This document shows, one piece after another, positions 14,440 through 21,380 of a stretch of 22,035 nucleotides of DNA. The translations under genes and the position numbers were made by a program. Position 1 is the stretch's first letter; each line of letters begins with the position of its first letter. This DNA is from a virus. The notes beneath the pieces were generated by a model, which saw nothing but the letters and a program-made list of their open reading frames with translations, was not told the origin of the DNA and did not search any database. The stretch covers positions 1 through 22,035 of the IMG/VR virus record IMGVR_UViG_3300032291_004266; one strand, 5' to 3'.

Positions 14440-16008
14440 ATGAGTACATTAAGAGTAAATAATCTTGAACCAGTTTCAGGTAATTCTGTAGTAGTAAATA
14501 GTGAATTATTAGTTAAAGGACCTGGAGGAGACATTGTAATAGGCAGCACTGGATCTTCTAATTTATCAGCATCATACGCTACTACAGCAGGATGTGCTAG
14601 TAACATAAACATTTCTACTATTGTTCCTGGAGATACTACAACTTCTGTAGTTTTAGTAAATGAACAAGCAGTAGGTTGCCAATCACCTTTTATTGATTCA
14701 GGTTTAACTTACAACGCTTCTACAAACATATTAAACGCAACTGTTACAACTGCTCAAACAGCATCATATGTTGTAACTGCTCAAACAGCATCATACGTTA
14801 ATACGTTAAATCAAAACGTAACAATAAATGGAAATGTAACTGCAAGTGGAGATATCAGACTTACCACTTCAGGAAGTGCTGTTGTTCGTCCTATAATTAA
14901 TTTAGTACCTACTGGAACTGCTTCATTTGACCCAAATTCAACAAATACTACTACATATTCAAATTACGGGATTAACGTAATTTCCACAGCATCTTCTCAA
15001 TCATATTGTTTAAGATTACCTCAAACCCCTACTCAAGGTAAAACAGTTACAATTATCAATAAAAGTGGTATAAATGTTCTTGTTTTTCCAAGTGTAATAG
15101 GTGGAGATATTAATGGAGTAGTTGATGGGTATTTAGTTATCCCGTCCGATGGAAAATCCTATTCATTTGATTGCTATGAAAACCCACTTCCAGGAGGATG
15201 GTCAGTAACAAATGTTAATGCATCATCAACAACAATTACTTCTGGGGTTGTTAATTTTAACCATAGTACATCTTCTTATCATATTGCTTTTGTAAATGAT
15301 TCAATTAAAGTAAGTGGAAGTAATTTAAGCAGTGCTAATGCATATAATGGATTAAATACAACTCAATATGCTGTAGGTAATTTTACTAATGCCTTTGGAA
15401 CATATATTTTTGGACGCACTTACCCTGATACTATTGCTGGACAAAATGTATGGAAATCCATCGATAGTATTCAAGTTTTAACAAATATCACTGCTAGTAA
15501 TGTACAAGCATATTTAAGACTTTCATTAGGAACTACTGTTGAATATTATTCAAATTCAAACCCAACAGGACCAGTTACTCCATTTAATCCTATTGCAACA
15601 TATAATTCTTTTAATACAAATGTATTAACTCCATGGATTAATAATCATCCTGGAACGATTAATTCATGGATGTATTCAACTATTCAATTACCACCTCAAA
15701 CAACTTCAGTTGTTCCTGGAACATTTGTTTCCTCTTCAAACCCATATACTTCAGTTAATGTTGGAGACCCAGGAACATTAATAATTAATCTTCCATCTTT
15801 ACCAACATATACTGCAGCCGGAGGTGGGTTTAAAATGTTAGGAAGAAATTATATAGGATCATTTGTTCATCCTGTTCAAGGATTACTTGATGCATATTAC
15901 AATGCTGAATTTTGTCCTATTTTTGAATTGAGCGTTTATGATAACTTATTTAACGCAGTTAACGTTCCTAATGCTAAACTTCAAGTATCTTATAATGTAT
16001 CACTTTAA
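14440..16008 (+). CDS. Fibre/appendage protein, second paralogue
   Basis: The 522 residues share the N-terminal anchor of the 534-aa protein (MSTLRVNNLEPVSGNS) but have a different body, the usual pattern of fibres that swap receptor-binding parts. Residues 104-121 are two copies of a nine-residue unit, TAQTASYVV and TAQTASYVN, running into NTLNQNVTINGNVTASGD, which matches the 115-aa protein upstream. Residues from about 150 on are a larger, non-repetitive, Ser/Thr/Asn-rich beta-type domain without recognised family motifs, and could be the receptor-binding or enzymatic tip. Scattered cysteines (52, 80 and later) are not in the CCDG arrangement. It has its own terminator-promoter punctuation. 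A virion appendage is the firm part; whether tail fibre, head fibre or neck whisker is open. Confidence 0.73.
   Translation: MSTLRVNNLEPVSGNSVVVNSELLVKGPGGDIVIGSTGSSNLSASYATTAGCASNINISTIVPGDTTTSVVLVNEQAVGCQSPFIDSGLTYNASTNILNATVTTAQTASYVVTAQTASYVNTLNQNVTINGNVTASGDIRLTTSGSAVVRPIINLVPTGTASFDPNSTNTTTYSNYGINVISTASSQSYCLRLPQTPTQGKTVTIINKSGINVLVFPSVIGGDINGVVDGYLVIPSDGKSYSFDCYENPLPGGWSVTNVNASSTTITSGVVNFNHSTSSYHIAFVNDSIKVSGSNLSSANAYNGLNTTQYAVGNFTNAFGTYIFGRTYPDTIAGQNVWKSIDSIQVLTNITASNVQAYLRLSLGTTVEYYSNSNPTGPVTPFNPIATYNSFNTNVLTPWINNHPGTINSWMYSTIQLPPQTTSVVPGTFVSSSNPYTSVNVGDPGTLIINLPSLPTYTAAGGGFKMLGRNYIGSFVHPVQGLLDAYYNAEFCPIFELSVYDNLFNAVNVPNAKLQVSYNVSL
14749..14802 (+). repeat. Tandem 27-nt coding repeat
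   Basis: Two adjacent 27-nt units beginning ACTGCTCAAACAGCATCATA, at 14749 and 14776, encode TAQTASYVV and TAQTASYVN. The near-identity at DNA level suggests a recent duplication in the fibre gene. Confidence 0.85.
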
Positions 16009-16024
16009 TTAAAAATAAATTATC

Positions 16025-16384
16025 ATGCCATTTCAATCTTTATATAGTGCACTTTTAACCCAAGCCCCAACAGCTATTATTCCTAATATTGGATCTGATT
16101 CCCGTAATACTATAACAGGAAGTTGGCAAAAAGTAGATACAGGATCATTTTATTTTTTATCATCTGGTTCATTTACTGGACTTTCTGGAAGTTACACAGG
16201 AAGTATAGGAGCTTATTTAACTTATACTCCTTCTTCTTCAAATGATACAGGAAGTATAATATTTTCCATAGCAAATGATAGTACAGCAAGTTTAAAAACT
16301 ACATTTAACCCATCTACATTTACCTTATCAGATTTAGTTATTAAAGGAACATGTTCTATTAATATAGGAATTAATTATATATAA
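16025..16384 (+). CDS. Small Ser/Gly-rich putative structural protein
   Basis: A 119-residue protein rich in Ser, Thr, Gly and Ile, with TGS-type repeats (FTGLSGSYTGSIGAYLTY, about 60-76) that match the beta-fibre style of its neighbours. No membrane segment, signal peptide or catalytic motif is seen. It follows the 522-aa fibre gene by 16 nt and lacks its own promoter motif, so it is probably co-transcribed and may be a partner, cap or chaperone-like companion of that fibre. A terminator follows within 50 nt. Not recognised by family. Confidence 0.65.
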   Translation: MPFQSLYSALLTQAPTAIIPNIGSDSRNTITGSWQKVDTGSFYFLSSGSFTGLSGSYTGSIGAYLTYTPSSSNDTGSIIFSIANDSTASLKTTFNPSTFTLSDLVIKGTCSINIGINYI

Positions 16385-16411
16385 AAATTAATTTAAAAAA
16401 TAGTTTAAAAT

Positions 16412-16438
16412 GGGCCTCTAAATGAGGCCCTTTTTTTT
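16412..16438 (+). terminator. Strong intrinsic terminator ending the fibre-like island
   Basis: Perfect 7-bp stem GGGCCTC (16412-16418) with GAGGCCC (16424-16430), a TAAAT loop and eight T residues (16431-16438). It separates the appendage genes from the neck genes; the next promoter-like motif starts 2 nt later. Confidence 0.95.
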
Positions 16439-16439
16439 C

Positions 16440-16455
16440 ATATTTATAACAAAAT
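16440..16455 (+). promoter_or_regulatory. Putative late promoter, variant
   Basis: ATATTTATAACAAAAT matches the consensus except in the 3' part of the octamer (TATAACAA). It lies immediately behind a terminator, and the ATG (16462) is at the common distance of 22 nt from the motif start. Confidence 0.6.
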
Positions 16456-16461
16456 AGTAAC

Positions 16462-17613
16462 ATGAACATTCCTATTTGGCCCGGCTCAAGTTCATTCCAA
16501 CCAGGAGATACTCCATTTGGATTTTATGATAATGATTTTCAATTTCAACAAGATGCAGATAAATTTGCTAAATTTGCTGCTCAACGTTTAGGATATCCTT
16601 TAGTTGAAGTTGAATTACAGGATATTAACTTTTATACTGCACTTGAAGACGCAGTAACAACCTATGGAAATGAATTGTATGCTTATCAAATAGCAGAAAA
16701 TTTATTGTCTTTTCAAGGAAATTCTCAAACTATAGGACCTGCAAATAATAGAGTTATACAAGAAAATCTAGCTTCTATTGTTCGTTTATCTCAACAATAC
16801 GGAGAAGAAGCTGGTGTTGGAGGTACAGTAAGTTACAAAACAGGTTCTCTTGATTTAATAGCAGGACAACAAAACTATGACATGAATCAATGGGCTTTAG
16901 ATAATGGAATTCAAGGCCGTATTGAAATTAAACGTGTATTTTATGAAGCACCCCCAGCAATTACTCGTTATTTTGATCCATATGCTGGTACCGGTACGGG
17001 TATGATGCAAATGCTTGATAGTTTTGGGTGGGGTTCATACTCACCTGCAATTAACTTTATGTTAATGCCTATTAACTATGACTTACAAAAAATTCAAGCA
17101 ATAGAACTAAACGATCAAATTAGAAAATCTCAGTTTACATTTGAACTTGTAAATAATAACTTACGTATTTTTCCTATTCCATTAGGAGGAGGTAGACAAA
17201 AATTACGTTTTGAATATATTTTAGAATCTGATAGAAACATGCCATACACTCCTAGTACTGGACAAGATATGATTACTAATGCTTCAAATGTACCATATGA
17301 AAATCCAATATATAGACAAATAAATTCAATTGGTCGTTCTTGGATATTTGAATATGCTTTAGCTTTATCTAAAGAAATGTTAGGATATGTTAGAGGAAAA
17401 TACTCAACATTACCTATCCCAGGATCTGAAGTTACCTTAAATCAAGGGGACCTTATTTCAGCTGCAACTAATGAAAGAACAGCATTGATTGAACGTTTAA
17501 GAACATATTTTGATACTACTTCTCGTAAAACTTTACTTGCTAATAAAGCAGAAGAAGCACAAAGTCAAATGAATATATTGAACGATGTTCCAATGACAAT
17601 TTTTATAGGATAA
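16462..17613 (+). CDS. Putative neck/head-completion protein (gp13-like position)
   Basis: First of three adjacent neck genes. The 383-residue product opens with NIPIWPGSSSFQPGDTPFGF and a helical segment (QDADKFAKFAAQRLGYPLVE, then VELQDINFYTALEDAVTTYG, about 30-70). That resembles the N-terminal helices of head-tail adaptor proteins. The rest is mixed, with a basic beta-hairpin-like part (LRIFPIPLGGGRQKLRFEYI). In T4 the order is 13-14-15, and here a gp14-type and a clear gp15-type gene follow directly, so gp13 is the natural assignment. Length exceeds T4 gp13 (309). The next gene starts 1 nt after the stop. Direct similarity to T4 gp13 is not obvious by eye, so the specific name is positional. 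Confidence 0.65.
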   Translation: MNIPIWPGSSSFQPGDTPFGFYDNDFQFQQDADKFAKFAAQRLGYPLVEVELQDINFYTALEDAVTTYGNELYAYQIAENLLSFQGNSQTIGPANNRVIQENLASIVRLSQQYGEEAGVGGTVSYKTGSLDLIAGQQNYDMNQWALDNGIQGRIEIKRVFYEAPPAITRYFDPYAGTGTGMMQMLDSFGWGSYSPAINFMLMPINYDLQKIQAIELNDQIRKSQFTFELVNNNLRIFPIPLGGGRQKLRFEYILESDRNMPYTPSTGQDMITNASNVPYENPIYRQINSIGRSWIFEYALALSKEMLGYVRGKYSTLPIPGSEVTLNQGDLISAATNERTALIERLRTYFDTTSRKTLLANKAEEAQSQMNILNDVPMTIFIG

Positions 17614-17614
17614 T

Positions 17615-18187
17615 ATGGCATTATTTGGTACACAACGTGATGTTTCTTTATTTAGACACCTTAATCGCGAGTTGTTATGGGATATTATTACCCAACAATG
17701 TGTATTTTATGCATTAAAAACTGCTGAAACTAAAGTAAACATTTATGGTGAAGCAGCTGGCGCTAGATATTATGAAGAACCTGTGCTTTTAAACGTGTTA
17801 ATTGATAGAGGTGATTTTTCTAACCCGGTTGATGACTTTGGTGTGACTACTGATAGACCAATGACATTTAAGTTCCTACGTGACGATTTACGTGGTAAAA
17901 ATCCTGTTAATTCTGGTGGAGGCCCTGATATAGGTAATTATCCTGGAACTCCTTACGGAGCAGATGTTTTACCTGAAGTAGGAGATATTATAATGTGGAG
18001 TGATTCATATTGGGAAATTGATAATGTAAACGATAATCAGTTATTTGTTGGGAAAGACCCAGCCTACCCATACAATGAAAATCCATTAAATCCAGGATTA
18101 GATAATTTTGGAACAAATCTGTCTGTTATCTGTACAGCACATTATGTGCCTGCAGATAAAGTACAAATAACTAGAGAAAGAATATAA
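17615..18187 (+). CDS. Putative neck protein (gp14-like, head closure)
   Basis: The 190 residues start MALFGTQRDVSLFRHLNREL, then VNIYGEAAGARYYEEPVLLN (41-60) and a beta-rich core with the diagnostic-looking stretch PEVGDIIMWSDSYWEIDNVN (120-139) followed by DNQLFVG. The combination of YGE, the DDFG region and VGDII...YWEID is what I recall from gp14-type neck proteins of T4-like marine phages and from head-closure folds generally; no search was possible. Such proteins seal the filled head and form the surface for tail docking. The gene is squeezed between the gp13-position gene (1-nt gap) and the gp15-like gene (1-nt gap), consistent with stoichiometric co-expression. T4 gp14 is longer (256). 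Confidence 0.68.
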   Translation: MALFGTQRDVSLFRHLNRELLWDIITQQCVFYALKTAETKVNIYGEAAGARYYEEPVLLNVLIDRGDFSNPVDDFGVTTDRPMTFKFLRDDLRGKNPVNSGGGPDIGNYPGTPYGADVLPEVGDIIMWSDSYWEIDNVNDNQLFVGKDPAYPYNENPLNPGLDNFGTNLSVICTAHYVPADKVQITRERI

Positions 18188-18188
18188 C

Positions 18189-19094
18189 ATGCCATCAGCT
18201 AGAAAACCTAACCCGAAATCTCAATTAGAGATACAAAATAGTCAGATAGAACCTTATGTGTTCCCTGAAACGGGTGAATCCTATGGTAATCCTAATATAC
18301 CTTCTCAATTTAATCAATTTACAGATAAAGACCAAAGCGGAGTAGATTTTAATCGTTCCGAACAAATGTCATTTAAAGAAGATGATGTAAAACCATTTAC
18401 TGTAGGTCTTCAGGATATTGACGAATCCATAATGTATTATTTTCAGAATGTTATTCGTCCAACAGTAATACAAAACGGAAACAGATTAGTAGTACCTGTA
18501 ATATACGGTTCACCTGAAAAGTGGAAATCAGTTCAAAAAGACGGATACTATAAAGACAAAAATGGTGCTATTATGGCTCCTCTAATCATGTTTAAAAGAG
18601 ATACGATGGATAAAAATCGTTCTTTAACAAACAAATTAGATGCTAATACTCCACATTTATATGCATCTTGGATGAAAACATATAATCCAAAAAATGCATA
18701 TTCAAATTTTAGCGTATTAACAAATCGAAAACCAGTAATGCAGTATGTAGTTAACGTAGTGCCTGATTATGTTAATTTAACATATTCTTGTGCTATTCAA
18801 ACATATTATGTTGAACAGATGAATAAAATTATTGAAGCAATTAACTATGCTTCAGATTCATATTGGGGAGACCCAGAACGTTTTAAATTTAAAGCATCTA
18901 TTGATTCATACTCTACAGCAATAGAAGTTTCAGATTCAACAAATCGCATCATTAAAGGAACATTTTCAATTAAACTATTTGGATATATAGTTCCTGATAA
19001 CATTCAAAAAGAGATTACAGCTATTAAAAAATACAATAGCAAAGCTCAGGTTATTATTACAACTGAAACAGTTAATAATTTAAATAATCTATAA
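18189..19094 (+). CDS. 15: Tail terminator / proximal sheath stabiliser (T4 gp15-like)
   Basis: In T4, gp15 forms a hexameric ring on top of the finished tail, stabilises the sheath and joins tail to neck. The 301 residues match T4 gp15 in a series of segments: NGNRLVVPVIYGSPEKW (96-112; T4 DKFIRVPITYASKEHF), the DYVNLTYSCAIQTYYVEQMN region (193-212; T4 MIYELSIFTRYEDDMFQ), and KGTFSIKLFGYIVPD (256-270; T4 RIEWSLTFEVNGWMYPP). Spacing between these is similar. The first 60 residues are Pro/Asn/Gln-rich, probably disordered, and absent from T4. It is followed by a 48-aa basic gene after 2 nt. Confidence 0.85.
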   Translation: MPSARKPNPKSQLEIQNSQIEPYVFPETGESYGNPNIPSQFNQFTDKDQSGVDFNRSEQMSFKEDDVKPFTVGLQDIDESIMYYFQNVIRPTVIQNGNRLVVPVIYGSPEKWKSVQKDGYYKDKNGAIMAPLIMFKRDTMDKNRSLTNKLDANTPHLYASWMKTYNPKNAYSNFSVLTNRKPVMQYVVNVVPDYVNLTYSCAIQTYYVEQMNKIIEAINYASDSYWGDPERFKFKASIDSYSTAIEVSDSTNRIIKGTFSIKLFGYIVPDNIQKEITAIKKYNSKAQVIITTETVNNLNNL

Positions 19095-19096
19095 CA

Positions 19097-19243
19097 ATGG
19101 CAGCAAAAGCAAAAGGACAAGCAGTAATTTCATTTGTACGTAAACCTAAAAAAAGAAGACCAGGAGTACATGCAAAATCTAAAACTAGTAAAAGTAAAAA
19201 TAGTAAAAACTACGTAAAAGTGTATGTTTCTCAAGGGAAATAA
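19097..19243 (+). CDS. Small, very basic protein (48 aa)
   Basis: ATG at 19097 to TAA at 19241-19243 encodes 48 residues. It starts MAAKAKGQAVISFVRKPKKR and continues with a Lys/Ser-rich stretch to VKVYVSQGK. About a third of the residues are Lys or Arg and the only acid is the absence of any: no Asp or Glu is seen. The gene begins 2 nt after the gp15-like stop with AACA before the ATG, in the same start style as its neighbours, and is followed by a late-promoter motif. Placement and conserved-looking start argue for a real gene. It may bind DNA or the negatively charged tube or neck, or be a small virion component. Family unknown. Confidence 0.65.
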   Translation: MAAKAKGQAVISFVRKPKKRRPGVHAKSKTSKSKNSKNYVKVYVSQGK

Positions 19244-19244
19244 T

Positions 19245-19260
19245 ATATTTATAATAAAAT
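19245..19260 (+). promoter_or_regulatory. Putative late promoter, TATAATAA variant
   Basis: ATATTTATAATAAAAT, with TATAATAA at 19250-19257 in place of TATAAATA. It begins 2 nt after the previous stop; the ATG (19267) is 22 nt from the motif start. Confidence 0.63.
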
Positions 19261-19266
19261 AAATTT

Positions 19267-19530
19267 ATGGGAATAGTTTCGGAAAAAAAGTTTTTAACAG
19301 AAAAAGAAAAAAACGTATTAAAAGAAATACAACAACAAACTCAAGTTTTGATTTTAGAGTTAGGTGAAATTGAAATGATTAAACTTCAAATAGAAAATCG
19401 TCATCAAACAGCAAAATCATTTTTAAATGAACTTGCTTTAAAAGAAGAAAATTTTAACCAATCTATTATTGAAAAATATGGCAAATCCCGCATAAACCCA
19501 GAAACGGGTGAAATTGCTGTATTAGAGTAA
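19267..19530 (+). CDS. Small coiled-coil protein upstream of the sheath genes
   Basis: The 87-residue product is almost wholly helical and charged (LTEKEKNVLKEIQQQTQVLI, then a Leu/Ile/Glu-rich heptad pattern to about residue 68). It ends in a compact motif, KYGKSRINPETGEIAVLE, that looks conserved. There is no membrane segment. Flanked by gp15-like and sheath genes and with its own promoter motif, it could be a tail-assembly helper or chaperone. It is not recognisable as a tube protein (gp19), which is longer and beta-rich. Function unknown. Confidence 0.72.
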   Translation: MGIVSEKKFLTEKEKNVLKEIQQQTQVLILELGEIEMIKLQIENRHQTAKSFLNELALKEENFNQSIIEKYGKSRINPETGEIAVLE

Positions 19531-19548
19531 TTTAATTTAAAATACACC

Positions 19549-19564
19549 ATATTTATAATAAAAT
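19549..19564 (+). promoter_or_regulatory. Putative late promoter, TATAATAA variant
   Basis: ATATTTATAATAAAAT, identical to the copy at 19245. The ATG of the first sheath gene (19577) is 28 nt from the motif start, the longest spacing in the set. Confidence 0.65.
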
Positions 19565-19576
19565 AATTTATTTGCA

Positions 19577-21334
19577 ATGGCAGAAACAATTGTATCACCT
19601 GGTGTACTAGCAATAGAAAATGACCAATCTTTTATAACACAAGCCCCTGTACAAGCAGGTGCTGCTATTATTGGACCAACTGTTTACGGTAAAGTAGGTA
19701 TTCCTACATTAGTAACTACATTTGGTGAATATCAAAATAAATTTGGAACTACATTTTTAAGTGGAAGTCAAACTTACACATATCTTACATCTATTTCAGC
19801 TTTTAATTATTTTAATAGTGGAGGAACATCACTATTAGTTACCCGTGTTGTAAGTGGTAGTACTATTAACGATTGGACTCCTGCTACTTCATCATTTATT
19901 TCTGCATCTGCTCATACTGCTGGTGCTCCTTATAATACTAATGTATTTGTTTTAGAAACAATTGCTGAAGGAAATATTATGAATAGTGTTGGCCCTACAG
20001 GTTCGAATGGAACTCTATTAAGTGGATCAGCAAATAATTTTAGATGGCAAATTGTTTCACCTGATACTAATTCAGGAACATTTACTGTATTAATTAGACA
20101 AGGAAATGATACCGCTTTATCTCCATCTATTTTAGAAACGTGGGGACCTGTATCATTAGATCCATTTGCTTCAAACTATATTGAAAAAATAATAGGTAAT
20201 CAAATTGAAGTTGTTGCTAATGACCCATCAACAGGTGAATACTATGTTCAACTTTCAGGAAGTTATCCAAACCAATCAGCGTATGTTAGGGTTAAACAAG
20301 TAAATCAAACTACTCCAAATTATTTTGATAATAATGGAGTTCCTAAAAATCAATTTACTGGTTCTTTACCTATTGCTAATAGTGGATCATTTGGTGATGG
20401 GAAAGGAAGTAATATCCCTACAGGTGTTGCTGGAGCATATTATGAAAATATTTCACAAACTAACATTCAAGGATTAACCTCAGCATCTTATGTTGAATCT
20501 ATTTCTTTATTAGCAAATAAAGATGCTTATAATTATAATTTTATAACAGCTCCAGGATTAATAGGAAATTCAGCTTATCATTTCCCCGTTGTTCAACAAC
20601 TAATTACAATGGTTCAAAACAGAGGAGATGCAATGGCTATAGTTGATGTTGTTGGATATAATTCAAATATAATTCCTGTAACTACAGCTGCAAGTGCCCT
20701 TGATACTTCATATGCAGCAACATATTGGCCTTGGTTAAAAACAATTGACCCCAATACAGGTCAACAAGTTTGGACACCTGCTTCAACAATGGTACCTGGT
20801 GTATATGCATTTAATGATAATGTAGCTTATCCTTGGTTTGCTCCTGCTGGTATTAATAGAGGTCTTATGACAACAGTTACTCAAACCGAAAGAGTATTAA
20901 CCCAAGGAAATAGGGATTTACTTTACCAAAGTAATATTAACCCAATTGCTACATTTCCTGGATCAGGAATAACAGTATTTGGACAAAAAACATTACAAAA
21001 GAAAAAAAGTGCTTTAGACCGTGTAAATGTTAGACGTTTATTAATTGAACTTAAAAATTATATTTCTCAAATAGCTGATACATTTGTATTTGAACAAAAT
21101 GATGCTGTTACTAGAAATAATTTTGTAGCAGCTGTTAATCCATATTTAGCTTCTGTTCAACAACAACAAGGTTTAACTGCATTTAGAGTTATTATGGATG
21201 AATCAAATAATCCACCTTCAGTAGTTGATCAAAATCAATTAATAGGACAAATTTATTTACAACCAACTCGTACAGCAGAATTCATCATATTAGACTTTAA
21301 TATATTACCTACAGGTGCAACATTCCCTGCTTAG
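19577..21334 (+). CDS. 18: Contractile tail sheath protein, copy 1 (T4 gp18-like)
   Basis: The sheath surrounds the tail tube and contracts to drive it through the host envelope. The 585-residue protein has the family N-terminus: IVSPGVLAIENDQ (5-17), QAGAAIIGPTVYGKVGIPTL (27-46), and a SISAFNYFNSGGTSLLVTRV segment (near 73-92), comparable to T4 gp18 (LLSPGIELKE, AALAGKFQWGPAF, FLQYGNDLRVVRAV). The C-terminal third carries the conserved core that interlocks neighbouring subunits: DRVNVRRLLIELKNYISQIA, FEQNDAVTRNNFV and AEFIILDFNILPTG. The middle is variable and surface exposed in known sheaths. T4 gp18 has 659 residues. Immediately followed by a second, clearly related sheath gene under its own motif. 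Confidence 0.95.
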   Translation: MAETIVSPGVLAIENDQSFITQAPVQAGAAIIGPTVYGKVGIPTLVTTFGEYQNKFGTTFLSGSQTYTYLTSISAFNYFNSGGTSLLVTRVVSGSTINDWTPATSSFISASAHTAGAPYNTNVFVLETIAEGNIMNSVGPTGSNGTLLSGSANNFRWQIVSPDTNSGTFTVLIRQGNDTALSPSILETWGPVSLDPFASNYIEKIIGNQIEVVANDPSTGEYYVQLSGSYPNQSAYVRVKQVNQTTPNYFDNNGVPKNQFTGSLPIANSGSFGDGKGSNIPTGVAGAYYENISQTNIQGLTSASYVESISLLANKDAYNYNFITAPGLIGNSAYHFPVVQQLITMVQNRGDAMAIVDVVGYNSNIIPVTTAASALDTSYAATYWPWLKTIDPNTGQQVWTPASTMVPGVYAFNDNVAYPWFAPAGINRGLMTTVTQTERVLTQGNRDLLYQSNINPIATFPGSGITVFGQKTLQKKKSALDRVNVRRLLIELKNYISQIADTFVFEQNDAVTRNNFVAAVNPYLASVQQQQGLTAFRVIMDESNNPPSVVDQNQLIGQIYLQPTRTAEFIILDFNILPTGATFPA

Positions 21335-21358
21335 TAGTATATTTTAGAAAAAAAATTG

Positions 21359-21374
21359 ATATTTATAATAAAAA
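21359..21374 (+). promoter_or_regulatory. Putative late promoter, TATAATAA variant
   Basis: ATATTTATAATAAAAA, with TATAATAA at 21364-21371, in the gap between the sheath genes. The ATG (21381) is 22 nt from the motif start. Confidence 0.65.
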
Positions 21375-21380
21375 GATAAA

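Noticed and set aside
19267-19530. The 87-aa protein as the tail tube protein (gp19)
   Set aside because: It is far too short and almost entirely helical, whereas tube proteins are beta-rich and about 160 residues or more.
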